Source: Bretschneidera sinensis
Lineage: Eukaryota; Streptophyta; Magnoliopsida; Brassicales; Akaniaceae
Reading direction: 5' to 3'
Assembly: GCA_023935145.1 (NCBI GenBank)
Contig: CM043700.1
Coordinates: forward strand, 62,335,620 to 62,399,619
Length of the DNA stretch: 64,000 nt
The notes beneath the pieces are model-generated. The model was not told the origin of the DNA and searched no databases. It saw nothing but the letters and a program-made list of their open reading frames with translations. This document shows positions 44,428 through 55,143 of the stretch, piece after piece. The position numbers and the translations under genes are program-made. Each line of letters begins with the position of its first letter. The first letter of the stretch is position 1.

Positions 44428-45900
44428 ATGGAAAATAATTTCCCTACTTCTGCCGTCCTTTTTGCTGCCGTTGTACAACCATCTTTTTCTTCCCTTAATT
44501 TTCTCTCATGCCCTGACCCCACTATTGCAACTCTCATCTCCCTACAAGCGGACCCCACCTGTGTCACAACTATACTAGTTGCTAGCATCAGCCTTACACC
44601 AGCCTCACTTGCTAGCGCACCAACCCATAATGTTCTCATCCAACCCCCTTTCCTATACCACAACATTACCAATTCCCTTTTCCCAGTCGGTGCATCCTCC
44701 CAATGTCTCCCTTACCATGACATTATCCAATCCCACTATCCCAACCCTATTTCACTTCCTACCCTAGCCGACGGTACCTTACCTTCACTTTCATAAATTA
44801 TTTTTACCGGCCCCACTCTATATTCTTACACTTTCCCACTTGCTGTCCTAGTCGCATGCCCCAATCTTCAAATCTTGCGGCCCCACCATCTCATCCTTAT
44901 CCTTATGTCTCTAAGCCTACCTTGTCCTACCCCCTCTCAATTGCTAACTCTCCTATTACTACCACTTTCGAACATCACTGTATGCCCCCAACTGTCCCTA
45001 GTTTTCCCCTTCAAACCCAATTTTACTTTCCCCTATCCACACACCGAATCCTTCTACCTTCCTTAATCTCCCTTTTGTCTTTGCTTCTAGTATCACACAC
45101 CTCGTTAGTCTTAAATTTAATAATAATAATTGCGTTATTTGGCGCTCCCAATTTCTGCTAGTCTTTATAAGCTATGACCTTATAGGTTATGTTGATGGAA
45201 CATACTCTTGTCCCTCCCTATATTATTTATCCAGCGATGGCACCACCACTCTTAACCCTGCTTTGAACACCTGGATTCATAAGGACCAATGTCTTTACTC
45301 TTGGATTAATGCTACCCTTATTTCAGACATCCTTCAAGATATCCATGATCTACATACCTTTTAGGATATTTGGCTAGGATTGGAACAACGTTACATTGAT
45401 CAGTCCAATGCTAATGCGTTTGACCTTCACCTAAAACTTCACAAACATGCTAAAGATGGAAAGTCTATGGAACAAGATCTTCGGGACCTCAAAGCCATAG
45501 TTTATGCTCTTGTTACCATCAATTCCTTACTCTCTACCAAAGGCCTCATCTTCTATGCATTACCTAGTCTACTTAATGAGTATGAAAGATTCATCACTAT
45601 GGCCACCAAAACTAACATCACTCTTACCTTTGACAGTTTATGTACCAAGCTACTTCTCTAGGAACAATGACTCAAGCATCTTCAAGTCACTTCTCAACTT
45701 TCTGACCCTCTTACAGCCCTTGTCACCACCACCACCTCTGGAGCTTCTCGTGATCGTGATAGGGGTCACTCAGGCTATCGAGGTCGTGGCAAAAATACTG
45801 GTCGTGGTGACTACACTCTGCATGGTTCAGGTACTGATCACTTCTCTAATTATTATTTTATATTTAATCATTTTGCTGGTACTTTCTCTTACAGTGGTGA
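44428..45900 (+). pseudogene. Element E gag remnant
   Basis: Start at the ATG at 44428 (MENNFPTSAV). Low-complexity Pro/Ser/Leu-rich codons to 44796, then broken reading to WRSQFLLVFISYDLIGYVDG (about 45135-45200), and open 45380-45661 with MEQDLRDLKAIVYALVTINS and YALPSLLNEYERFITM. The core is a UBN2-type gag. The Gly/Arg tail (DRDRGHSGYRGRGKNTGRGD) follows without a clear CCHC knuckle. Confidence 0.8.
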
Positions 45901-45907
45901 AAATCTA

Positions 45908-46429
45908 TTGGGATCGCATCCTGGATCCTCCACGCCATATCAGATTTTTCACACCACATGTCACATTGCCTTAAATTGTCCACACCATTTCAATCATGTT
46001 GTTGTCTCCCATGATTTGCCTAAATCATTTGTTACTATGTCTCTTAGTAAGTTTAATGTCGCACAGTGGTACCCTGATACAACTACCTCAGCTCACATGA
46101 CTCCTCAGTCAAGTACACTTACTAACCTTACACCTTATTTTGGCAAAACTAAAATTTTAGTTGGTAATGGACAATTGCTTGATATAAATAATGTTGGTTC
46201 TACCTTCTTATGCACCTCCACCATACCTTTTAACCTTAAAAATATCTTGCACGTCCCTAACTTATCTCACAATTTACTTTATGTTAAATGTTTATGTTCT
46301 GATAACAACTGTTCTGCTACCTTTGATGCCTCTCATCTTGTTGTTACGAACAAGAGAATGAAGAGAACTCTTCTCAAATCCTCTAGTGATGGTTATCTCT
46401 ACCCTCTTCCACCCAATTCGGTCACTATT
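45908..46429 (+). pseudogene. Element E protease and pre-integrase region
   Basis: Open frame to 46492. The protease site reads YPDTTTSAHMTPQSS, where D-S/T-G is expected, so the glycine is lost. Then ILVGNGQLLDINNVGSTFL, LKNILHVPNLSHNLLYV and SSSDGYLYPLP. The last 20 codons of the open frame run into the solo LTR at 46430 and are not part of the gene. Confidence 0.82.
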
Positions 46430-47424
46430 TGTAACGACCCATCCCGGTTATTTTATTTCCAGCATATACCGACTGTCATGATTTTCATTTAGACCGGCTG
46501 CCCTCCCGGTTCTTTTATTTTCATTTAGACCAGCTGCCTTCCCAGTTCTTTTATTTTCATTTAGACTGGCTGTCTTCCCAGTTCTTTTATTTCATTTAGA
46601 CTGGCTACCTTCCTAGTTCTTTTATTCCATGCATATGCATATGAATAATGATATGAAATATGCATATGAACAATAATATAGAAACAAGCATGTCTTCAAC
46701 ATTCAAATTAACTATCCTGATTATTCTCAAATTATATTTTGAAAATTTCCACTAAATTTCTCTGCTCATAAATCATATCAAATCATCAACCATAGCTCGT
46801 CAAGAATTTCACTTATCACCTTTATTATTAAATCGACTCATTATTCCAATAATATTATTTCTCATAAAATAATTCTCTACACATCCATTATTCTGAACAT
46901 GCCTATCAACCAACTTTCATCTATCACCAAATCATAAGTTAATGATTTATTCAAATACCATCACTATATATTTCATATTTATCTTGATTGCTTAAGTAAA
47001 TCTAACTCACCACGTAGCACTTAAAGCTACCCGTGGACCACCTCTTTTCCTTTCTTGCTCCTCTCAGCAATTTTTTCCGGTTGCTAATCGTCAACACCTG
47101 ACATAATATTTATATTAAAATTTTTTAATTTATTCTTCAATTCCTTCATAATTCACACCCTTTGAAAATTCTCACATTGAATTTCGGGAAATTTCATGTA
47201 TACTAGATTTCAAAAAATAAAACTCACATTATTACCTTCTGTTTTTCTTAGAGCTCTATGTATCTCTCTATAAAAATCTCTCATAAACTCCTTCAAAATT
47301 TTACTCTTTCAATCTTTCTTTTAGTCCCCAAGTGTTTAAAGAAAGAAAGTAATTTGCATTGAAGAATGGAGAAAACCAAACAAAATTTGGTAAGATTTAA
47401 AAAAAATAAAACAAAAACTCAACA

Positions 47425-47490
<66 letters not shown>

Positions 47491-47817
47491 AGACAGCCAA
47501 CACCAAATTCACACTGTCACTAATGCAGTGTGTTGTCTAACATGCAAATTATGCATGTTAGACAGCCAACACGTGTTGGCCCTTTTTTTTCTTTTCTTTT
47601 CTTTTCTTTCCTTTCTTTCTTTTCTTCTTATCCTCAACGTCTAGTTGTCCTTTCTTTTTTTTCCCTTTTTCTTTTTCTTTACACCACCACGCATCCGTTT
47701 TTTTTCAAAAGAATTATTCTATTCAATAATAAATCTTTCACATATATATTATTTTAATTCAATGTCATATTTATTAAATTAATTTTTTACCCTTACATTA
47801 CGAATATGGGTATTACA
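46430..47817 (-). repeat. Solo LTR of the Tekay-like family
   Basis: 1388 bp, perfect duplication CTATT at 46425-46429 and 47818-47822. On the minus strand it starts TGTAATACCCATATTC and ends GATGGGTCGTTACA, the two ends of the LTR at 6265/31071. About 700 bp present in the other LTRs (corresponding to 1020-1800) is missing near the left end. Four 36-bp units at 46490-46628. It arose by recombination between the two LTRs of a full element that sat in element E. Confidence 0.93.
47426..47487. repeat. (TA)n microsatellite
   Basis: About 30 TA units inside the solo LTR. At the matching place near 6577-6599 the intact LTR has roughly ten, so the tract has expanded here. Confidence 0.9.
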
Positions 47818-47822
47818 CTATT

Positions 47823-49200
47823 TCTCCTCTGGCACTGATCTTTCGTCAAGTCTCTAGTGATGTTTAGCATTTTACACTAGGTCATTTAGGTCCCCGCGTG
47901 TTTTCTCTTTTACAAACTCGAAAGAATATTTTTTTTTGTCTTCTAAATATTATGTTTTTTGTTTAGAGTATCAATTAGGCAAGTCTAAACATTTTACTTT
48001 TGATTCTATTGAGCATTGAACTGCACAACCCTTAGCTTTAATACATTCGAATGTGTGACAATCCCCTATTTTATCCAATTTGGGTTATCGTTATTATGTT
48101 ATCTTTATGGATATTCCTAGATTTTTCCTATGTGTAAAAAGTCTGAAATTTTTCATCACTTTTGCAACTTTAAAGCACTTGTTGAAAATCAGTTTTCCAC
48201 TAAAATAAAAAAAAAAAATTCAAAATGATGGTGGTAAGGAATTTGACCAAACACCCTTCAAACAATTTTTTGCTCAACATAGTGTTACTTTTCGTATGTC
48301 TTGCCCAGACACCCCTCAACAAATTGAGGTTGTTGAGCGTAAGTATCATCACATCAATGAAATGGCATGCACCCTCTTAATTCACTCCTCTCTTCCAGAG
48401 TCATTCTAGGTCGATGTTGCTTACACTGCCCTTTATATCATCAATCGCCTTCCTACTCCTATTCTGTACAATCAAGCTCTTTATACAAAATTGTTTTCTA
48501 AAGCTCTTGATTACACCAATTTTCATGTTTTTTGGTGTGCTTGTTATCCTAACCTCACTGCATATGCTCCACACAAACTCGCCCCTCGATCCAAACAGTG
48601 TGTCTTCCTAGGCTATACTCGAAATTACAAAGGATATAGGTGTATTGATCCTACTACTGGACATGTCTACACAAGGCGTCATGTTGTTTTCCATGAACTC
48701 TCATTTCCTTATCTTGCTCTTTCTAAACCCGTTTCCACCACTACTGATACACCACCTCGACTTCTCCCCTTGTTCTTAGCACCGCTGAACCCTTATATCA
48801 CCCTTCTACAAAGTCTCCAATGTCTCACACCATCTCTGGTTCTCATCCCCCTATTCCTAGTCTCCTTTCCCCACCGGATCCTCTCACCTTACCACCTCAC
48901 AGTTCTTCATCTGTGGCCACTATTTCCTCTATTGTTCCAACAACCCATTCTCCCTCTCTATCAGACTTTCTTTTTTTTCAATCTTCTTCGCTTGCCACGT
49001 TAGCACCAGCTTTTGCTTCTTCCAATCTCCCTCTTCTTTCTTCTACAGAACCTATCTCTCCCTTTACATCGACTACAACCACCTGTTATCATCCCACGAT
49101 CACTTGTTCAAAAATTAGCATTCACAAACCCAAACACTTACTGTCACTTTCACATACTACCCACCTATCTTAACCAACTTGTTTTTCTCAAGCAAATAAA
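47823..49200 (+). pseudogene. Element E integrase remnant
   Basis: Heavily shifted reading. Around 48220-48350 the phrases for the second aspartate (QNDGGKEFDQTPFKQF) and the glutamate block (TPQQIEVVERKYHHINEMAC) are found in one frame; then VDVAYTALYIINRLPTP, and the open stretch 48491-49003 has RSKQCVFLGYTRNYKGYRCI and GHVYTRRHVVFHELSFPYL. A Ser/Thr/Pro-rich linker follows to the reverse transcriptase. Confidence 0.8.
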
Positions 49201-49221
49201 TATCCCGAATAGTGGTCAACT

Positions 49222-50022
49222 ATGTTTAATGAATTTAATGCTCTTTTAACTAACTACAATTGGGATCTGGTTCCATATGATCCAATAAAAAATTTAGTTG
49301 GATGTAAGTGGATTTACATGATTAAATATCGGGCAGATGGGTTTGTGGAGCGCTACAAAGTGAGGTTGGTCGCTCAGGGATTCCACCAACAACCAAGTAT
49401 AGACTACCATGGAACTTTTAGTCATGTTGATAAACTTATTATTATACGCACTGTTTTATCCTTAGCCATTTCTCATACTTGGGTAATTAAAAAACTGGAT
49501 GTTAAAAATGCCTTTCTTCATGGTTATCTTGATGAAATTATGTACATGAAACAACCTCTTAGTTTTGTTGATAACCTTCGTCCCGCTCATGTATGTAAGT
49601 TACGAAAAGCCATCTATGGTCTGAAACAGGCTCTTAGGGCTTGGTTTCAGCGTTTCAATTCCTTTCTTCTTTCTCTTGGTTTTTCTTGTAACAGGGCAAA
49701 CACTTCTATGTTTATTCTCAAGTCCTCTCATGGTCTTCTTATCTTAGTACTGTATGTTGATGACGTTATCCTCACAAGCAACAATATCACACTTCTTTTT
49801 CGCTTTATTCACACTTTATCTAACCAATTTGCTATGAAGGATCTTGGTGATCCTCATTATTTCATTGGCCTTAAAGCAGTTTGTCGTCCCACTAGTTTGT
49901 TTCTCTCTCAGACTAAATACACCACAGACTTTTACTTAAATTTTCTATGTCTTCTGCAAAACCTGTCAAAACTCTTTTTCCTTCTCAATCAGCTACTTCA
50001 CTACATGAGGGTGAACTATTAG
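49222..50022 (+). pseudogene. Element E reverse transcriptase
   Basis: 266 open codons. NWDLVPYDPIKNLVGCKWIY, VERYKVRLVAQGFHQQPSID, KLDVKNAFLHGYLDEIMYMK, AIYGLKQALRAWFQRFN and the catalytic VLYVDDVILTSNN are intact, as is FAMKDLGDPHYFIGL. The frame is lost after this, around 50000, before the RNase H. Confidence 0.9.
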
Positions 50023-50706
50023 CAGATCCCTCTGAATTTAGGAGTATAGTTGGAGGTCTTTAGTATTTAACCATTACCCGACCTGATATTGCATATACTG
50101 TTAATCTTGCTAGTCAGTTTTTGCATGCTCCCTGCATGGCTCATTTTCAACTTGTTAAACGCATATTTCGCTATTTATGTGCTACTACTAATCATGGGTT
50201 ATTTCTAGCTTCTGCAAAGGCATTTTCTCTCCATTGCTATGCAGATGCATACTGGGCAGGCTGCCCTGATAGGGTCATCAGTCCACCACAAGTTATGCGG
50301 TTTTTCTTGGACCGAATCTTATTTCTTGGAAAACAAAGAAATAACCCACCGTGTCTCGTTCTAACACTGAATCTGAATATAGATCACTTGCTTATGTCGT
50401 CGCCGAAATTTACTGGATTCATCAGTTTCTTTATGATTTAAATGTGTTCTTGACTTGTCCTGTTCGCGTGTATTGTGATAACATTGGTGCTACTTATCTT
50501 GCTGCTAATTCTATTTTTCATACTCGCACCAAGCACATTAAGATTGATTTCCATTTTGTTCGTGAAAAAGTAGCCCAATAAGATATTCAGATTCACTATA
50601 TTTCTACAGATGCTCAGCTTGCATATATCTTCACCAAAGGATTGTCTTCACCTCAGTTTCTTCAACACAAGCGCAATCTCTTTGTGGTTTCACCTCATTC
50701 GGATTG
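50023..50706 (+). pseudogene. Element E RNase H
   Basis: ITRPDIAYTVNLASQFLHAP in the joining segment, HCYADAYWAGCPDR (catalytic Asp) in 50121-50441, then after a frame change MSRSNTESEYRSLAYVVAEI (Glu), VRVYCDNIGATYLAANSIFH and TRTKHIKIDFHFVREKVAQ in 50351-50581. A stop at 50579, and IHYISTDAQLAYIFTKGLSS then runs to the end near 50706, just before the polypurine tract. Confidence 0.87.
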
Positions 50707-50714
50707 AGGGGGCG

Positions 50715-50864
50715 TGTAATTGTATTTGTACATAATGCCTAGGAAACCCTAACCCTAGGGATAATATTGTAATTACTATTATAAATAACTCTATATATAT
50801 AATTCATCTGCTGCTCTCAATTATGCAATCTGAAAATTTTCAAACATATTTCTTATTCTCTTCA
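50715..50864 (+). repeat. Element E 3' LTR
   Basis: 150 bp, TGTAATTGTATTTGTACATA to ATTCTCTTCA, partner of 44239-44390. Confidence 0.88.
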
Positions 50865-51250
50865 AATACGTTGTAAACATACACAGCTTTAATGGGGAGA
50901 ACGCTTTTCCTATAAGCTCAAATCATAATGTTACAAGTAAAAGAATATTGCGGTTTCTTCGAAGATGGACTGAGCATGCGTGACTGCAGCGTGAGGCTAC
51001 CTGATGGCGACAAAGAAGTGAATGCGATGAGTTTTGAGATTATTGAAGGGTGAGTGTAGAAACCAGCTTTGGTGAAGATAGCATGGGCTTGTTCTACTTC
51101 TTTCATGGAAGAAATATGTTGGAGCTTGGAGTTTATGTAAGAGAGTGCACCTCTGGTGATAATTACCAGATAAAGTTTGGCTTCAAGTTTTGTTAGATCA
51201 ATACTAATATAACGCGAAGAGGAAGAATATTTAAACTCAGTTTTGAACAA
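50865..51250 (-). pseudogene. PPR protein gene, N-terminal fragment
   Basis: The minus-strand open stretch 51250-50918 reads LQHISSMKEVEQAHAIFTKA, then HPSIISKLIAFTSLSPSGSL, the usual N-terminal part and first helices of a plant PLS-class PPR protein. After a stop near 50918 it continues AYRKSVLPIKAVYVYNV and is cut by element E at 50865. The next residues are found at 44190-44238, beyond E. Intact proteins of this family carry an organelle targeting peptide and bind RNA. Confidence 0.75.
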
Positions 51251-53652
51251 ATAAATTCATTAGTTTTTATGAAATTAATTCGAAATTTTAGTTGTCAAAC
51301 ACAAAATAAAAAAATTCTTTGAAATTTATTTTAAAACGAATTAAATTAAGTTGATTTGTTACAAAATGATAGAATTTACAAATAAATTCTAGAAAATGAA
51401 AATTAAAAAATTATAAATAAATTTTATAATTTAAAATAAAATATAAAAACAAACAAACATAAAAATTTATTTTTAAATATTTTTTTATTTTTATTCGGTT
51501 CCAAACAAAAATCTAACTAAATTTCAATTTGGTTGATATTTTTTTCTGAAATGATTTTGACTGGGTTCGATAACTTGTCGTAATTTTTCCAACAAAATCG
51601 GAGCGTTTAGGACTAAGAAGCAAAGCAAGTATATGGCTTATGGTATTATTTTTTTCCCTTGAAAATCGACTCTAAATCAGATTAAATTAATGAGTTTTTA
51701 CAAACTTAAAGTTAGTCTTAATTAATACAATGTGCTTTTAGAATGTCCCAAATATCCTTTTCCAAAAATTCTCGCTTGAATCTGGTATCACTTTTGATCA
51801 TTACCTAATAATTTTTTTCTAGCATAACAAAAGAATATATAATTTTAATTAATTCAATGAAAACAAAGACATTCATGATTATTTCAAAGTTTAATCATAA
51901 AATAATGAAAGATAAGTTGTCATTTAAATGGTTAAAATCATTTTTAACTAACTGACACATCAGCATCTGTTACTTTTTAACGAAAATTCTCCAACGTTAA
52001 GAGGCATGCTTAAAGAAAAAGAGGGTAATTGACTCAATTAAATATACAAAATGGTAATTACGACTGCTCTCAAGTACAAGATTTTTGTGCAAGCCCTTTA
52101 AATTAAATTGGATGATTTACCGGTTCAAGAAAAAAAACAGTACTAGATTTATTTGATATGTATTTTCATATCCTGCACTTGATGCAAGGCTTATATCTAG
52201 TTAGAAGTGTACCAAAATTAAGCCTAGTACCTCGGTCGAATTCACGAAGTGTGCAAACTCCCTATTTTTTCATAATAACATCTCAATATAAAACTTGAAC
52301 GCTTGTAAAGAAACTCAACCTTCCCTCCAATAAAAATAAAAAATAAAAAAACTGTCCACATGCTCGCAGATTGGGGAAAATATATATATACCGAGGGTTG
52401 TACACTTCTTTAGTTTAGTTTGCAAACTTACAAATACCCAATTTGACTAACTTTGACAGAAAACATGAAATTATTAAGTTGCCCATCTATAAATATCAGT
52501 TTTTTCTCTCCGCATTCAATTCAAACTTAATTTCTCTTTTGTTCCATCGTTTCAGAGAGAGAGCCAAAACTACTCGCCCCCATTTCGTACAAACAATCCT
52601 ATCTCTTCACTTACTGGTTCGAAAGAGCATAGGCAATACTATACCAACCAAACCTGCTTGCCCACAAACAAAATAGAAAAATGAGTTAACAGATTTGCAA
52701 AGAAATTTGACTTGTTTACAACTGATTCCGTTGTGAGCAGAAAATATATTACTTTTATTTACCCACTCAAAATTTTTGGGTAATCACTGTATGAAAACTA
52801 ACGCCAAATGCCTACGGACTAGACCTAACAAATTACGAGCAGAATCACCTGCAATGCTCTCAATCAAGTGCCTCAAGGGTCAGTCAAAAGCAAAAAAAAA
52901 AAATTGACCAGAAACGCACTTTTAACCAGGGACATAATCGAGCAGGTCCTTATAAGGGTTGAACACAGATTAACCTAACTCAAACGTGGCAAAAGTGAAG
53001 TCAAGAAATATTTTACAGAACCCATTTCAAGAAAAAGAAATTCGTTTTTCTTTTGTTCTCCAAATTCATTAAAATCTTATAAAGGAGGGAGAAGATTGAG
53101 CATTGATTAGAGAGAGGGTGAGATTAGTTTCAATATATATATATAGTAATATATCATGGTGGAACGAATTTAGGAAAAAAAAGTTCAAGTATGCTCACAA
53201 TAGCAAGGATGAAGGGTAATTGGGAGAGTAGGAGTCGTGCGTGAGAGAGAGACTGATTAGAGACTGTCAACAGACAGTTAGGATTATATACGGTGGAGAA
53301 AGAGGGTATACTTTATTGAAGAAAGAGGGTATGACCTAAACCTTTCATAACGAAATATAAATTACTTCTGAAATTGTTTCCCTTTTTTGTTACAAACATT
53401 TATTTCGCAAACTTATTCATTACCCAAATTTGAATACTGTTCTTACGAACCAGAGTCTGCCCCGTCCTGTTTATCGACTCAGGTCCCTACAGTTCGCAGT
53501 ATATTCCGCTGATCGCAGAATTCATTAGTTGCCAATCCAACAGAAGCAAATGGAACTCTTAACTGCAAAGGTAAATCTCAAAGCCCCCTATATGTCTTAA
53601 TGGAACTTCTACAAGCAAGCATTCAAAACGAAACTATTCCAATAATAAATAT
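51251..53652. other. AT-rich region without recognisable genes
   Basis: Mostly A/T with short poly-A and poly-T tracts. A TATAAATA at about 52488-52495, followed by a CT-rich leader (TTTTTTCTCTCCGC) and AGAGAGAGAG, looks like a plant core promoter but no credible coding frame follows; the 77-codon frame 52443-52676 starts upstream of that TATA and has no family features. 53127-53147 is a short (TA)n tract. Confidence 0.45.
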
Positions 53653-53955
53653 TGTTGATGCCAAAAATAGGTCGAGTCTGCTTGAGTCTTGCCGGGTCGG
53701 TCACTGAAGTCAGGCTTGGTATGAGTTAGATCCGAACCACTTGAAAAGGAAGCCGACCCGGAGTGTTTTACTCTGGGAAAGGCCCTCCGATGCTTAAATC
53801 AGAATAGGAGGTGGGGAGAGCAAAAGTGAGAGTGAATTCTTACTACTTAGGGGACCCTCTATTTATAGGGTCCAGGAAGGTAGAAGTAATCGTTTTGCCC
53901 TTGTAGTTGACAGGTGTCATCTTCTGATTAGGGAGTATATTTGTCCTATATCACA
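53653..53955 (-). repeat. Element G 3' LTR
   Basis: About 303 bp, TGTTGATGCCAAAAATAGG to CCTATATCACA. Its first 107 bases match 63894-64000. The coding strand has a TATA box CTATAAATAG at about 53861-53870. The right end is set by the adjoining coding-strand purine tract GAGGGAGGTCA (53956-53966). Confidence 0.75.
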
Positions 53956-54216
53956 TGACCTCCCTCATCGACTCCTTTAGTCGTTAAAGGAGTGATGATT
54001 TTTCAGCGTATTAAATTTTTTACAAACCCTTGGGTCGGTATGGGTTCTCTAGATTTGATTCTCAAGGTTGAGAACCTGAGATTGGTACTTGGCTAGGCTG
54101 AATTGAAGACTTCGGGTGACTCGAACGGCACGGCCGAGTTAAAGGAAGGAGACACTTTAGTGGGGACGACTTGGCCATTTTGCTTGGTGAACTCGGTTGG
54201 GCTTACGGGTACTGAG
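53956..54216 (-). other. Element G internal noncoding, left of H
   Basis: Contains the polypurine tract and then noncoding sequence rich in ACTCGG/GCCGAG words that continues at 59344. Confidence 0.5.
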
Positions 54217-54554
54217 TGTTAGAATTTAAGAGAGTAAAGAGATGTGAGAATTGAAGAGAGTAAAGAGATTGTACAAATGCTTACTTGAGTTCTTATTATT
54301 GAGAATACAATTAAGAGTATATATAGGTTGTTAAAGGAAAAAGACATTCCTTAAAACAAGGAAAGAAACATGGCCTAAAGTAGGCCTTAAAACAAGGAAG
54401 GAAACATGGCCTAAAGTAAGTCTTAAAACAAGGAAGGAAACATGGCCTAAAGTAAGCCTTAAAACAAGGATGAATATATGGCAAGTGTGGGTGAAGTGGA
54501 ATAGTTAGTGACCTTAATTAAAGAAAAGAATATGGACTTTGCCATCCATTGACA
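54217..54554 (-). repeat. Element H 3' LTR
   Basis: 338 bp, TGTTAGAATTTAAGAGAG to CCATTGACA. The coding-strand TATA box CTATATATAC is at 54317-54326. Three tandem units of about 37 bp (AAAACAAGGAAGGAAACATG ...) lie in the middle. Confidence 0.93.
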
Positions 54555-54567
54555 GCCCCCCTCAAAT
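54555..54567 (-). promoter_or_regulatory. Element H polypurine tract
   Basis: The coding strand reads ATTTGAGGGGGGC immediately before the 3' LTR. The gag-pol stop codon TGA (54562-54564) lies inside it. Confidence 0.85.
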
Positions 54568-55143
54568 TGATGCAGGTTGATCAATAAGCATCAATTTGCT
54601 GCTTAAAAAGCAATGTCGATGGCGAGTGAGCGCTTTGGTGAAGATATCAGCAATTTGTAGGTCAGTGGAAACATGTGGAAGAGTGATAACACAAGCTTCA
54701 AATGCTTCGCGGATAGAGTAACAGTCGACTTCAATATGCTTCGTGCGCTCATGATAGACAGGATTGGCCGTGATCTGAATAGCACTTGTATTATCAGCAT
54801 GTAGAGGTGTAGGATCGGTTGCAGAAAAATCTAGCTCAGCAAGCAAACCTCGAAGCCAAATAATTTCGGAACAAGCAAGAGACATCGCCCGATACTCAGA
54901 TTCTGTAGATGACTTAAAAACTCTGTCTTGTTTCTTACTCTTCCATGAGATCAATGCATCACCTAAGAACACACACCAACCAGTAATGGAGCGATGTGTA
55001 TCAGCACAACCAGCCCAATCAGCGTCGCTATAAGCAATAAGTCGAGGAGAATTGCCTGCAGGAAAGAATAAGCCACGGGTAGAAGTGCCCTGAACATAGC
55101 GTATGATCCTACGGACAGCAACCAAATGAAGGTGACGAGGGGT
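54562..55143 (-). CDS. Element H RNase H (after the in-frame stop)
   Basis: Continues in the same frame as the polyprotein directly after a TAG at 55144-55146. VRRIIRYVQGTSTRGLFF, LIAYSDADWAGCADTHRSIT (catalytic Asp), SSTESEYRAMSLACSEIIWL (Glu), LHADNTSAIQITANPVYHER (Asp), TKHIEVDCYSIREAFEACVI and a normal C-terminus ending in LMLIDQPASI. No other lesion. Without readthrough of the TAG this domain is not made, which alone would block reverse transcription. Confidence 0.88.
   Translation of the reverse strand, partial: TPRHLHLVAVRRIIRYVQGTSTRGLFFPAGNSPRLIAYSDADWAGCADTHRSITGWCVFLGDALISWKSKKQDRVFKSSTESEYRAMSLACSEIIWLRGLLAELDFSATDPTPLHADNTSAIQITANPVYHERTKHIEVDCYSIREAFEACVITLPHVSTDLQIADIFTKALTRHRHCFLSSKLMLIDQPASI

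Larger units (their letters stand above)
44239..50864 (+). mobile_element. Ale-like Ty1/copia element E
   Basis: Short LTRs (44239-44390 and 50715-50864), primer site TAGTATCAGAGC at 44391-44402, polypurine tract ATTGAGGGGGCG at 50703-50714. Target duplication CATAC (44234-44238) and AATAC (50865-50869), one change. Gene order gag, protease, integrase, reverse transcriptase, RNase H. The short LTR and motif set fit the Ale/Retrofit group. Inserted in a PPR gene, and itself carries a solo gypsy LTR in the pre-integrase region. Confidence 0.88.

Noticed and set aside
47366..47644. 92-codon ORF with a long Tyr-Ile run
   Set aside because: Translation of the (TA)n microsatellite and a poly-pyrimidine tract in the solo LTR.
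52443..52676. 77-codon ORF as a small host gene
   Set aside because: It spans the TATA-like sequence and leader and resembles no family; likely chance.
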